The translations under genes and the position numbers were made by a program. The notes under the pieces are model-generated. The model saw only the letters and a list, made by a program, of their open reading frames with translations, ran no database searches and was not told the origin of the DNA. Below, piece by piece: positions 45,822 to 54,014 of a stretch of DNA of 64,000 nucleotides. Position 1 is the first letter of the stretch. Each line of letters opens with the position of its first letter. Source of the DNA: Vreelandella sedimenti (GTDB lineage Bacteria > Pseudomonadota > Gammaproteobacteria > Pseudomonadales > Halomonadaceae); assembly GCF_013416325.1 (NCBI RefSeq), contig NZ_JACCGK010000001.1:248001-312000 (forward strand), in the 5' to 3' direction.

Positions 45822-46097
45822 ATAAGTGGAAAGCCAGCAGCACGTATTACTGACCTTACCTCGTGCCCTATACCAGGGCACGGCACAAACCCGTTGGTAA
45901 GCGGCTCGCCTGATGTTTTTTACGACGGGTTGGCTGCCGCAAGACTAGACGATAAATCTGCTTGTGGTAGTCCTATCACCCACGAAGTTTCGCCCACCGT
46001 ACTCGTCAACGGTAAACCAACTGCGGTTCTAAGCAGTGTTGCTGCCCACGGTAATGTCGTAATAACCGGATCGGGGACAGTCATCATAGGTAAATAG
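45822..46097 (+). CDS. PAAR-domain protein, apparent ATA start
   Basis: A continuous frame of 91 residues encodes a compact PAAR protein: ISGKPAARITDLTSCPIPG, then HGTNPLVSGSPDVFYDG, ACGSPITHEVSPTVLVNGKP, and the end VVITGSGTVIIGK. PAAR proteins tip type VI secretion or phage spikes. The family normally begins M-S-G-x-P-A-A-R, but here the first codon is ATA (45822-45824). No ATG, GTG or TTG is in frame upstream before a stop near 45790; the first usable one is TTG 45894, after the PAAR motif. No VgrG or T6SS gene is nearby. It may use ATA, be a start-loss pseudogene, or reflect a base error. Confidence 0.75.
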   Translation: MSGKPAARITDLTSCPIPGHGTNPLVSGSPDVFYDGLAAARLDDKSACGSPITHEVSPTVLVNGKPTAVLSSVAAHGNVVITGSGTVIIGK

Positions 46098-46167
46098 TGA
46101 TTTCTGCCTCTACTGATAGAGCGCTGACGGCCGTTAAAAGAATCCCCAAAAAATTGCCATCCAGACC

Positions 46168-46195
46168 CTTGAAAATCGACTGACCGCTCCTATTT
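46168..46195 (+). promoter_or_regulatory. Sigma32-like heat-shock promoter of the hsp20 genes
   Basis: CTTGAA (46168-46173) matches the sigma32 -35 core and is followed after 13 bp by CTCCTATTT (46187-46195), close to the CCCCATnT -10 consensus. The transcript would have a leader of about 85 bases before the first hsp20 ATG. Confidence 0.6.
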
Positions 46196-46286
46196 TTTAC
46201 ATCGTAGAGGCTGCTTCTGTGGGATACGTAAGAGGCTGCCTCTTATGACAGTTCTCACAGTCTGCTTAACGTAGGAGGTGTTCGAT

Positions 46287-46748
46287 ATGTTCGATGATCT
46301 CAAGCGTTTTGAAACCGGCTCGCCTCGGCAGTTTGACTGGTTTAGTCAACTGTTGGACGGCTTCTTCCCCGATGGCAATGCGATGGATATTCGCGCGGTG
46401 CCGCAGGGTAGTTTCCCGATGATCAATGTGGCGCGTAGCGATGATGCCGTGCGTGTGTATGTGTTTGCTGCGGGGTTGGCACACTCTGATCTGACCATTG
46501 ATATCCAAGACAATGTGCTGACACTTCGTGGCAAGCGAGACTCTGTGACGAGTGGCAATGAGGATGGCAGCTCGCGCCCGGTATTTCGCCGTGAGCGCGC
46601 CAGCGGTGAGTTTGTAAGGGCGATTGCACTCCCCGATGGCTTAGATGCCGAGCGGGCAGAGGCACGCCATGCCCATGGTGTGTTCGAGATCGTGTTGCCT
46701 AAACGTGAAGAGCTCAAGCCGCGGCGTATTGATGTTCAGGCGGCGTAA
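46287..46748 (+). CDS. Small heat-shock protein (Hsp20/IbpA family), first
   Basis: Alpha-crystallin-type chaperone of 153 aa. ATG 46287 has a near-perfect AGGAGG 8 bases upstream. The crystallin domain spans about residues 40-140 (FPMINVARSDDAVRVYVFAAGL, LTIDIQDNVLTLRGKRD, HGVFEIVLPKREELKP). It holds denatured proteins for refolding. A sigma32-like promoter precedes it, and a second hsp20 follows 37 bp later. CCTCTT in the leader at about 46237-46242 could pair with the AGGAGG, hinting at thermosensor-like control. Confidence 0.92.
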   Translation: MFDDLKRFETGSPRQFDWFSQLLDGFFPDGNAMDIRAVPQGSFPMINVARSDDAVRVYVFAAGLAHSDLTIDIQDNVLTLRGKRDSVTSGNEDGSSRPVFRRERASGEFVRAIALPDGLDAERAEARHAHGVFEIVLPKREELKPRRIDVQAA

Positions 46749-46785
46749 ATCATGTTTGTTAACCTTGCATAAGGAGGGATAAATC

Positions 46786-47184
46786 ATGAATAACGTTGTT
46801 CGTTCATCCAATCACTCCCCGCTTTTACAGCGTGGCGAGGAGCAACGTTCTCAAGAAACTCTGCTGCCAGCGGTGGATATCATTGAGGAGTCTAACGCGC
46901 TCAAACTGGTGGCGGACATGCCTGGCGTTACTAATGAAACGTTGAAAATAGAGCTCGACAACAACGTGTTGAGCTTGGAGGGTGAGATAGCACTAAATAT
47001 GCCCGAAGGGCTGAGCGCGCTGCACGCCGAGGTTCGCGGCCAGCGTTTTGCGCGGCGTTTTAACCTCAGTCACGAAGTGGACAGTGATGCCATTACCGCC
47101 ACTCTCGTCAACGGCGTATTGACGCTAACGCTGCCCAAGAAAGATAGCCACCGCACGCGCCGTATCGAAGTGCAGGCGGCCTGA
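46786..47184 (+). CDS. Small heat-shock protein (Hsp20 family), second
   Basis: Alpha-crystallin chaperone of 132 aa, with AAGGAGG ahead of its ATG. Crystallin-domain motifs are LLPAVDIIEESNALKLVADMPGV, LKIELDNNVLSLEGE and the closing VNGVLTLTLPKKD, by key residues. It shares the C-terminal RRI-(D/E)-VQAA with its neighbour, so the two probably arose by duplication and may co-assemble. It ends in a strong terminator. Confidence 0.93.
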   Translation: MNNVVRSSNHSPLLQRGEEQRSQETLLPAVDIIEESNALKLVADMPGVTNETLKIELDNNVLSLEGEIALNMPEGLSALHAEVRGQRFARRFNLSHEVDSDAITATLVNGVLTLTLPKKDSHRTRRIEVQAA

Positions 47185-47218
47185 AGCCTGGCCTCCGAGT
47201 AAAACTGAGCGAAAAGCC

Positions 47219-47250
47219 GAGTGTCCGCTAAATGGCGGGCACTCTTTTTT
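47219..47250 (+). terminator. Rho-independent terminator after the hsp20 pair
   Basis: Arms GAGTGTCCGC (47219-47228) and GCGGGCACTC (47235-47244) pair with one G-U, with a 6-base loop and six T after the stem. It ends the hsp20 transcript 35 bp after the second stop codon. Confidence 0.9.
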
Positions 47251-47263
47251 GCGAGTCGACTGG

Positions 47264-48136
47264 CTATCGTTCCAGGTAAAACTCGCCTTTACCCACCACT
47301 TTTGCGTTACCGCCCACCGCCACAAGGCCGAGCTTAATCTCGCCATTGGCAGCGGTATGGATAACGCTGGGCCGCCCCATTTCAACACCCTGATGAATCT
47401 TGCACTGTAAGTTACCTTGTTGCAGTGACGCCAAATAGCCGGTTAAAGCCGCTGCAGCGCTGCCGGTGGCGGGGTCTTCGCAAATGCTGGCATGCATACA
47501 AAACATGCGGCTGTGAACTACCGTTTCTGCCCCGCCTTGTTGTGCAATCACATACAGGTAAATCTGGATGGCACTGCTAGGCATAACAGCACTTGCCCAA
47601 GCCGTCGTAGAAATACGCACGCTCTCTAACGCTGCCACGTCAGTGAGTTCGATCAAATGAAAGGGCAGCCCGAAGGATGCAATCACCGGATCCCCCATCA
47701 CCTGATGGATGTCCAATCCCAGCAGCTCAACGGCAGTGGTGCGGTCAATAGTGCTGTCTGTGATCATGGCGGGTTGGGCAGTCTTAAACGTTGCCCTATC
47801 TTGTTCATAATTAACCACTAGCTCGCCGATGGGAGGCTGGAGCACAACGCCTTGCTCGCGGTTCACTAAACCCAGCTCCCTTAGCAGATGCGCAGTGCCT
47901 ACCGTGGGGTGGCCTGCAAAAGGTAGTTCACGAGTCGGCGTAAAGATCTGCATCGGGTAGTGATTCGGTGCAGTGGCAGAACTTAAAAACACCGTTTCAG
48001 CAAGGTTAAGCTCATTGGCCAGCGCCTGCATGGTACTGGTTGCCAACCCATCAGCCTCTAGAAACACCGCCAATGGGTTGCCGGTAAATGGCTGGTCGGT
48101 AAAGACGTCGAGTAGGTAATACTCAGCGGTTTTCAT
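47264..48136 (-). CDS. PhzF-family protein (isomerase/epimerase-like)
   Basis: Protein of 290 aa beginning MKTAEYYLLDVFTDQPFTGNPLAV, with GAGGGG 4 bases upstream. It has the PhzF duplicated fold signatures: the catalytic Glu in NLAETVFL, FTPTRELPFAGHPTVGTAHLL, and CEDPATGSAAAALTGYL (by key residues). Members isomerise small carboxylates, but most are of unknown function; no phenazine genes are nearby. It overlaps the DUF1127 gene by 14 bp, so it is co-translated with it. Confidence 0.88.
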   Translation of the reverse strand: MKTAEYYLLDVFTDQPFTGNPLAVFLEADGLATSTMQALANELNLAETVFLSSATAPNHYPMQIFTPTRELPFAGHPTVGTAHLLRELGLVNREQGVVLQPPIGELVVNYEQDRATFKTAQPAMITDSTIDRTTAVELLGLDIHQVMGDPVIASFGLPFHLIELTDVAALESVRISTTAWASAVMPSSAIQIYLYVIAQQGGAETVVHSRMFCMHASICEDPATGSAAAALTGYLASLQQGNLQCKIHQGVEMGRPSVIHTAANGEIKLGLVAVGGNAKVVGKGEFYLER

Positions 48137-48335
48137 AAGGCCCCTCATCTAGTGGTGTATGCTTCCAAAACGCTTTATGTCCCTCTTTGAGCGCCTGCAT
48201 ACGGTCAATGCCGATATCATCAAGTAGCCTGTCATCAAGCGCCAGTAACTGGCGGCGGCTACGACGGTAGTGACGGTACTGGCGCAGTTGAGACCTTAGC
48301 TGATAACGAAGCTGGGTGAGGCTGAAGCGTGGCAT
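48123..48335 (-). CDS. DUF1127 small protein
   Basis: Basic protein of 70 aa. An Arg-rich N-terminus (QLRQYRHYRRSRRQLLAL) is followed by the DUF1127 signature DDRLLDDIGIDRMQAL. GGAGG lies 8 bases before the ATG. Some family members are linked to RNA binding or phosphate/osmotic regulation, but the role here is unknown. It precedes phzF in one transcript and is divergent from a MocR regulator whose repeated upstream motifs may control both. Confidence 0.85.
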   Translation of the reverse strand: MPRFSLTQLRYQLRSQLRQYRHYRRSRRQLLALDDRLLDDIGIDRMQALKEGHKAFWKHTPLDEGPYENR

Positions 48336-48388
48336 GGCTAATCCTCCGTGTTATATGCCCAACCAGATTACTCAGTGCTACCATTTGA

Positions 48389-48470
48389 ATACAGATATAG
48401 GGTTTACTGTTTTTAGGATACAGAAGGGCGTTTTATACCTCTGTATGGTCGCTGGTTAGAGTATCTGTAT
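48389..48470. promoter_or_regulatory. Four-copy ATACAGA/TCTGTAT motif cluster (probable MocR operators)
   Basis: Two direct copies of ATACAGA (48389-48395 and 48418-48424) are followed by two inverted copies TCTGTAT (48440-48446 and 48464-48470). They fill the 166-bp divergent region between the DUF1127 and MocR genes. MocR-type regulators often bind widely spaced direct and inverted repeats, so these are likely their sites. Confidence 0.6.
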
Positions 48471-48501
48471 CGTTATCAGGCTGTGTAGGAGGATGAGTGT
48501 C

Positions 48502-49944
48502 ATGACACGCTATGAAGAAGTCGCTGGCATTTTGCGGGAGCGTATCGAGCACGGTATTTACCGTGTAGGTGATCGGCTGCCGTCTATTCGCGCGGTGTGC
48601 CAGGAGCTGGACGTTAGCATTTCAACGGCTCAGGAGGCCTACCGCCAACTAATGGACGTTGCATTGATCGAGTCTCGACCAAAGTCGGGCTACTTCGTGC
48701 TGCCTAGCCGCGTGCCATCGGTGTTGCCGTCGGTCTCACGACCTGCGCAGCGCCCGTTGGATATTTCTCAATGGGATCAAGTACTAGAGCTTGTCGCCAC
48801 TCAGCGTGATGACGTACGGCTGCTTCTGGGGCGCGGCATACCGAATTTTGATTATGAGACGCTGCGACCGCTGTCGAAGATACTCGCTGGCCTTCATCGT
48901 AGTAATGACCTGCATGGGTTCAACTACGACAAGTTGAACGGTAGCCCTGAGCTTCGCCAACAGGTAGCGCGGCTGGCTATTGCCTCCGGTTGCTTGCTAC
49001 ACCCAGACGACATTATGGTGACGACCGGCTGTCAGGAGGCACTCTCGATTGCACTGCGCACGCTAACCCAGCCGGGTGATGTGGTGGCTGTCGATTCGCC
49101 CAGCTTTTACGGCACCATGCAGATACTCAAGGCCAACGGCTTAAAAGCGCTGGAGATACCCACCGACCCACAAACCGGCATCAGTCTGGAGGCCCTGGAG
49201 CTAGCGTTAGAGCAGTGGCCAATCCGCGCGATACAGGTCACGCCCACCTACAACAACCCGCTGGGTTACACCATGCCTGAAGCACGCAAGCGGGCGCTTT
49301 TTCAGCTTGCTCAACGCTTCGATGTGGCCATTATCGAAGACGATATCTACGGCGACTTGTCATTTAGCCTGCCAAGACCGCGCACCGTGAAATCCTTCGA
49401 TGACGACGGTCGCGTGATGCTGTGCAGTGGCTTTTCTAAAACCGTGGGGCCTGGGTTACGGGTGGGTTGGCTGGCGCCAGGGCGCTACCGTGATCAGGCA
49501 CTGCATATGAAGTATGTCTCCACCGGTGCTTCAGCCACGCTGCCGCAGCTGGCAGTGGCGGAATTCGTCGCCAAAGGGCACTACGAGCGCCACATCCGTT
49601 ACGCCACCCGCCAATATCAGCGCCAGCGCGATATCATGATCAGTTGGGTTCAGCGCTACTTCCCCAAGGGCGCGGGAATCAGCTACCCCGAAGGCAGTTT
49701 TTTGCTATGGATAGAGCTACCCGCCGCCGTGGACTGCGTACGCCTTAACCAACGCTTGGCGCAGCATGCTATCCACGTGGCGCCGGGGTCGCTGTTTTCC
49801 GCCTCGGGTAAATTTCGCCAATGTCTGCGTCTAAATTATGCGTTTACGCTAACCCCTGCCATCGAAGACGCCGTGCGCACCGTGGGAGAAATTGCCACTG
49901 AAATGGTGGAAGAAGCTCAGGCGCATGCGGTGAATTTAGAATAG
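48502..49944 (+). CDS. MocR-type regulator (GntR HTH plus aminotransferase domain)
   Basis: Fusion regulator of 480 aa. An N-terminal GntR winged HTH (about 1-70: YRVGDRLPSIRAVCQEL, STAQEAYRQL) is followed by a class I aminotransferase domain with the PLP Lys in CSGFSKTVGPGLRVGW and partner residues YNNPLGYTMPE and IIEDDIYGDLSF. ATG 48502 is 9 bases after AGGAGG; the ATG at 48493 abuts it and is rejected. MocR proteins respond to PLP or amino-compound ligands. Likely targets are itself and the divergent DUF1127-phzF transcript. Confidence 0.92.
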   Translation: MTRYEEVAGILRERIEHGIYRVGDRLPSIRAVCQELDVSISTAQEAYRQLMDVALIESRPKSGYFVLPSRVPSVLPSVSRPAQRPLDISQWDQVLELVATQRDDVRLLLGRGIPNFDYETLRPLSKILAGLHRSNDLHGFNYDKLNGSPELRQQVARLAIASGCLLHPDDIMVTTGCQEALSIALRTLTQPGDVVAVDSPSFYGTMQILKANGLKALEIPTDPQTGISLEALELALEQWPIRAIQVTPTYNNPLGYTMPEARKRALFQLAQRFDVAIIEDDIYGDLSFSLPRPRTVKSFDDDGRVMLCSGFSKTVGPGLRVGWLAPGRYRDQALHMKYVSTGASATLPQLAVAEFVAKGHYERHIRYATRQYQRQRDIMISWVQRYFPKGAGISYPEGSFLLWIELPAAVDCVRLNQRLAQHAIHVAPGSLFSASGKFRQCLRLNYAFTLTPAIEDAVRTVGEIATEMVEEAQAHAVNLE

Positions 49945-50039
49945 TCAGGCACGCCCATTTATAAAGGAATTAAAAGTCGTATGAAGAGGAAGGTGTATCA
50001 CGGTCTGTTGGTAGAGAACCCTCAGTTTTCGAGGTACCC

Positions 50040-50996
50040 ATGCGTCGTCATTCTCTGATCTACCGATCATTCGGAAGGCCGCTTGAAACATTGAACTTGG
50101 AAACCTCGGAAGTTCCACGCTTGGGCCAGAGCAAGCTCAGGGTGAAGATGTTATGTGCTCCAGTGAACCCGTCTGATCTGATTCCCATCAGCGGTGCTTA
50201 CTCGCACCGTATAACGCTTCCCGCGGTCGCCGGCTACGAAGGGGTGGGGCGTGTTATTGATGCACCTAGACAGCATGCCTCTCTGATCGGAAAGCGAGTG
50301 CTCCCATTACAAGGCGATGGCACTTGGCAGACGATTCTAGATTGTGATGCGGCACTCGCAGTACCCGTCCCCGATACCATTTCTGACGCCGTTTCCGCAC
50401 GGGCCTACATTAATCCCTTGGCTGCCCTGACCATGCTTGGGATTTGGCCTGTCGAGGGAAAGCGTGTTCTTCTCAGTGGAGCGGGTTCCAATTGCGCTGA
50501 CTATCTTGGGGCGTGGGCGTATCAGCACGGTGCCAGGGAGGTTGTCGGCATATACCGCTCCGAGAGTCGAGTTGCCCGCCTGGAACAGCTCGGTATCAAC
50601 CCGGTCTCGATTCAGGATATGCCCCTGATCTCGCGTGTGGCCCGCGAGTCGGATGTGGTGTTCGATGCTTTAGGGGGGCCAGTTGCGGCGAAAATCTTGC
50701 AACTCATGGCGCCGGGAACGACGTTTATCGCCTACGGGTTATTGACGGGGCAGGCGATTCAAGTGGATTCGAAACCCAGTGCTCTCTATAGGAAGTTTCA
50801 TTTGCGCGACCCTTTGTCCAGGATGTCCGCGGAAGTTTGGCAGCAAAAATTCTTGGCTATCTGGGAGCTTTTAGACCAGTCAGCGATGCCAGGTTATCAA
50901 GTGTTTCCAGGTCAGTACTGGCGGCAAGCTGTCGAGAGGGCGCTTTGCCCGAGTGGCCAGAAGGTGCTTCTGGACTTGTCCACTCTTGGGCAATGA
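50040..50996 (+). CDS. MDR-family quinone/enoyl reductase-like oxidoreductase
   Basis: Zinc-independent medium-chain dehydrogenase of 318 aa, most like the quinone oxidoreductase / mitochondrial-type enoyl reductase (ETR) branch. It shows CAPVNPSDLIPISGAY, LPAVAGYEGVGRVI, YINPLAALTMLGIW and a nucleotide-binding stretch KRVLLSGAGSNCADYLG. GAGGTACCC precedes the ATG. No catalytic zinc Cys set is visible. It is monocistronic, after the MocR gene, and its substrate is unknown. Confidence 0.85.
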   Translation: MRRHSLIYRSFGRPLETLNLETSEVPRLGQSKLRVKMLCAPVNPSDLIPISGAYSHRITLPAVAGYEGVGRVIDAPRQHASLIGKRVLPLQGDGTWQTILDCDAALAVPVPDTISDAVSARAYINPLAALTMLGIWPVEGKRVLLSGAGSNCADYLGAWAYQHGAREVVGIYRSESRVARLEQLGINPVSIQDMPLISRVARESDVVFDALGGPVAAKILQLMAPGTTFIAYGLLTGQAIQVDSKPSALYRKFHLRDPLSRMSAEVWQQKFLAIWELLDQSAMPGYQVFPGQYWRQAVERALCPSGQKVLLDLSTLGQ

Positions 50997-51004
50997 AAGC
51001 TGCT

Positions 51005-51409
51005 TTATGTCAGATCCATAAACGGATTGTAAGCGACTTCCCAGTAATGACCTTCTGGGTCGCGAAAGTAACCGGAATAACCGCCCCAGAACACTTCTTT
51101 CCCAGGTTTTATAAGCTCTGCACCGGCGGCAACTGCTTGTTCAAGCACTTGGTCAACAGCCGCTTGGCTGGCGACATTATGAGCCAACGTTATACCGCTG
51201 AAACCGCTCGGTGCATCATCAGAAATGCCGATGTCTCTGGACAGCGCTTCACGTGGGAAAAGTGATAGCCAGGCCCCTTCCATTTTGAAAAAGGCGACTT
51301 CATCGCTGTCCGTTTCATGCTCTGGCAGGCCCAAGCCTTCACGATAAAAACGGATGGCGCGTTGCAGGTCATGTACACCAAGGGTGATCAGACTGATTTT
51401 CGGCTTCAT
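51005..51409 (-). CDS. VOC-superfamily (glyoxalase-like) protein
   Basis: Protein of 134 aa with one pair of VOC repeats: ISLITLGVHDLQRAIRFYREGLGL at the N-terminus and GYSGYFRDPEGHYWEVAYNP at the C-terminus, with a late metal-ligand Glu (YWEVAYNP). Members are dioxygenases, lyases or resistance proteins. No specific function can be assigned. It is convergent with the oxidoreductase gene at 8 bp. Confidence 0.85.
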   Translation of the reverse strand: MKPKISLITLGVHDLQRAIRFYREGLGLPEHETDSDEVAFFKMEGAWLSLFPREALSRDIGISDDAPSGFSGITLAHNVASQAAVDQVLEQAVAAGAELIKPGKEVFWGGYSGYFRDPEGHYWEVAYNPFMDLT

Positions 51410-51430
51410 GGGCGCTCCTAATAAATAGCT

Positions 51431-52033
51431 TTAGCCGGGTCTCTGAAACTGCTGCCGCGATTGCTCTACGCGTTCGCGTGTAATGCAGCCCAGCGAGTGG
51501 TCGTTGAGCAGCCCCATGGCCTGCATAAAGGCAAAAGCGGTGGTGGGACCGAAAAATTTCCAGCCGCGCTTTTTCAGTTCTTTCGCCATTGCTACGGATT
51601 CGGGCGAGGTGGTCTGAGTCTGTGGTGTCGCTAATTCGGTCGGCTCATAGCGCCAGAAAAAAGCGGCCAAAGAGCCTTCCTGCTCAACCATTTCCTTTGC
51701 ACGTTGGGCGTTGTTGATGGTCGCTTCGATTTTTCCACGGTGGCGAATAATGCCTGCATCTTGGAGCAAACGCTGCACATCATCTTCATTAAAGCTGGCG
51801 ACTTGATGGAAGTCGAAGTGGTGAAAAGCGGCGCGAAAGTTGTCGCGTTTATTAAGAATCGTGCGCCAGCTTAAGCCCGATTGAAAGCTCTCTAAGCAGA
51901 GCTTCTCGAATAGCCGCTGATCATCGTCTACCGGGAAGCCCCACTCATTATCGTGATAGGGCAGAAATTCTGCCGCGCCTCCACACCACTTGCAACGGGG
52001 ATGCCCATCGGGGGCGATAAAGTCGTTGTCCAT
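51431..52033 (-). CDS. tag: DNA-3-methyladenine glycosylase I (Tag)
   Basis: Base-excision repair glycosylase of 200 aa, starting MDNDFIAPDGHPRCKWCGG; a longer frame upstream overlaps pcs and is rejected. It shows the Tag landmarks YHDNEWGFPVDDDQRLFEKL, CLESFQSGLSWRTILNKR, and C-terminal KFFGPTTAFAFMQAMGLLNDHS (by key residues). An N-terminal Cys pair and the C-terminal His/Cys (DHSLGC) supply the structural zinc site. It removes 3-methyladenine from alkylated DNA. Confidence 0.92.
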   Translation of the reverse strand: MDNDFIAPDGHPRCKWCGGAAEFLPYHDNEWGFPVDDDQRLFEKLCLESFQSGLSWRTILNKRDNFRAAFHHFDFHQVASFNEDDVQRLLQDAGIIRHRGKIEATINNAQRAKEMVEQEGSLAAFFWRYEPTELATPQTQTTSPESVAMAKELKKRGWKFFGPTTAFAFMQAMGLLNDHSLGCITRERVEQSRQQFQRPG

Positions 52034-52047
52034 CAACTGCTCACCTA

Positions 52048-52773
52048 TTAATTTAACCACTCTTGGGCAGTACGCCACAGGCATATGCCGATGAAATAAA
52101 CCGATGTAATCCCCCACCCCCATAATGCCCAGGCGGCGTGCTCGGGGCTGGAGAGTACTAACGATGTTGTACATGCGCACCACACGAGTGTGACGGTGAT
52201 ATTGAGCGGCATGAACTGGCGCACCCGAAAGGGGTGAAGGAATTTCATATTAGTCACGGTGAGGATGGCCAGAAAGGTGATAGCGGCAAAGGTGATAAAA
52301 GGCGGGAAATCGAGAATATAGAAATAAGCTGCGGCGATATTCCAGGCGGCAGGAAAGCCAACGAAGTAATTATCCTGGCTTTTCATATCAACATTGCAGA
52401 AACAGAACATCGATGACAGCAGAATGATAAATACGGATAGCAGCCCTAAATAGGGCGGTAATGCAATAAAGTAATAGATAAATAGGGCGGGGATAAAGGC
52501 CCAGGTGAGGTAATCGATGACCATATCGAGGGTTGAACCATCGAAATGGGGCAATATGGCCTTTACTTCATACTTGCGGGCCAGGGTGCCATCGATTCCA
52601 TCGATCATCATCGCGGCGCCTAGCCAGAGGAGGCAGGCTACCGGGTTATCGTCGACCAATGCGAGCAGCGCCATCGTACCGAGCAGCACACCGCTGGCGG
52701 TAAATATGTGCACGCTCCATGCCTTCCATATCGAGGCGCGGGATTCTGTGTGCGAAGTGAGTAATTGAACCAC
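52048..52773 (-). CDS. pcs: Phosphatidylcholine synthase Pcs
   Basis: CDP-alcohol phosphatidyltransferase of 241 aa with seven to eight hydrophobic segments. The catalytic motif is DGIDGTLARKYEV ... FDGSTLDMVIDY, with the Asp spacing of the family. The overall pattern (SVHIFTASGVLLG, DNYFVGFPAAWNIAA, MKFLHPFRVR) is that of bacterial Pcs, which condenses choline with CDP-diacylglycerol. It suggests that this organism can make phosphatidylcholine from external choline. It is 14 bp upstream of tag. Confidence 0.88.
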   Translation of the reverse strand: MVQLLTSHTESRASIWKAWSVHIFTASGVLLGTMALLALVDDNPVACLLWLGAAMMIDGIDGTLARKYEVKAILPHFDGSTLDMVIDYLTWAFIPALFIYYFIALPPYLGLLSVFIILLSSMFCFCNVDMKSQDNYFVGFPAAWNIAAAYFYILDFPPFITFAAITFLAILTVTNMKFLHPFRVRQFMPLNITVTLVWCACTTSLVLSSPEHAAWALWGWGITSVYFIGICLWRTAQEWLN

Positions 52774-52852
52774 ATTAACCCCATTGGGAACGTGTGGTCC
52801 CCTTTAAATTGAATTTATAAATAAGCCTGTAAAGAAAGATACACTACTACAA

Positions 52853-52886
52853 GAATGCTTCCAGAGAATATGTCGGAAGCATATTC
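52853..52886. repeat. Overlapping hairpins upstream of pcs
   Basis: Two mutually exclusive stems: ATGCTTCC (52855-52862) with GGAAGCAT (52875-52882), and GAATATG (52866-52872) with CATATTC (52880-52886). They lie between the pcs start and the MocR pseudogene stop. They could be a terminator for the latter or an operator. Confidence 0.4.
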
Positions 52887-52930
52887 TGTGATGACGTGAT
52901 TGATACCGGGCTTCACACGCTACGCATCCA

Positions 52931-54000
52931 CTAATGGTGCAAACACTGCCATGCCTCACTTAACCACTCACCTGCGTTTATTAGTTCGCTTTCAGTCGAG
53001 CCCGCATAGCCGAGCACTAACCCAGGGCGCTGATTCTCGGAAAGGTAATAGCGGGAAAGTGGAGAAAGCGTAATGCCCGCTTCACTGGCATGGTAACGCC
53101 GCTGGGATATTGGTGGGAGGGTGTTACGTAAATTAGTCGAGGTGCTGGCGCATTCTCCGGGGCAAGTGACGGGTTTAACCCTTCTTTATCGACGGGGATG
53201 GGCGTTACCGTTAATCCCGACGCCAGAAAACAGGCCTGGGCGCCACCGTAACCCGGCTCCTCCATCCAAACCGAATCCCCATGATCGGTGAGTAGTTGGG
53301 TAATCAGTTCAAACGCCTGCTGGGCTCCTTGGGTAATCACAATCTGTTCTGGCTGGCAACGCACCGCGCGAGAGAGCCTTAGATAGTCACAAAGAGCCGC
53401 TTTGAGTACAGGTAGACCACCGCTGGTTTGATAATCCATCCATGCCATTTCCGCGTGATAATAGTGACGCCGTAGAAGGCGCTGCCACTGCTCGTGGGGA
53501 AACAGGTCGAGCGCCGGGACGCCAGGGGCGAAGGCGCGATGACCGTGGCTCAACGTTCCGCTTAGTGTTAATAGCTTGTTACCCCGGCTTGAGAAGCGAA
53601 CAGGCAAAGGTGGTGGAAGCTCGGCTCGGGTTAACAGCGCGGGGAGGTTTGCCACATAGAGCCCTGCTCCTTGGCGGGCAATCAGTAACCCTTCCGCCAG
53701 TAGCCGATCCATGGTGGCCAGCACCGTATTACGGCTAATACCCAAAGCGCGAGCCAAGTAGCGGGAAGAGGGAAGCGCATCGCCAGCCGTTAGCTCACCA
53801 TGTTGAATCCACTCCTTAAGCGAGCAGTAAAGCTGCTGAACAAGCGTGGCTGCTTCATTCGCAGTTAGCCTTAGCGCTAGCGCCTCCGCAATCCAGTCGC
53901 TGGCAGCGTCACGTCTTTTCACTGGTTCCCTTAATTTAGCGATAAGTGGCTCTTTATCGTAGACCACTATAGCGGCAAGCTGTGTTGAATAACCATCCAA
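52931..54000 (-). pseudogene. MocR/PdxR-type regulator with internal deletion
   Basis: The N-terminal GntR HTH (LTAGDALPSSRYLARALGISR by key residues) and the first half of the aminotransferase domain (DYQTSGGLPVLKAAL, ITQGAQQAFELI, YVTPSHQYPSGVTMP) are intact. Then about 100 or more codons are missing, including the PLP-lysine region. The C-terminus (AGITLSPLSRYYLSENQRPG ... LGYAGSTESELINAGEWL to the stop at 52931-52933) follows in another frame. The open frame as it stands ends early at 53017. The divergent GNAT gene may have been its target. Confidence 0.87.
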
Positions 54001-54014
54001 AGGGAGCAGTCGTT

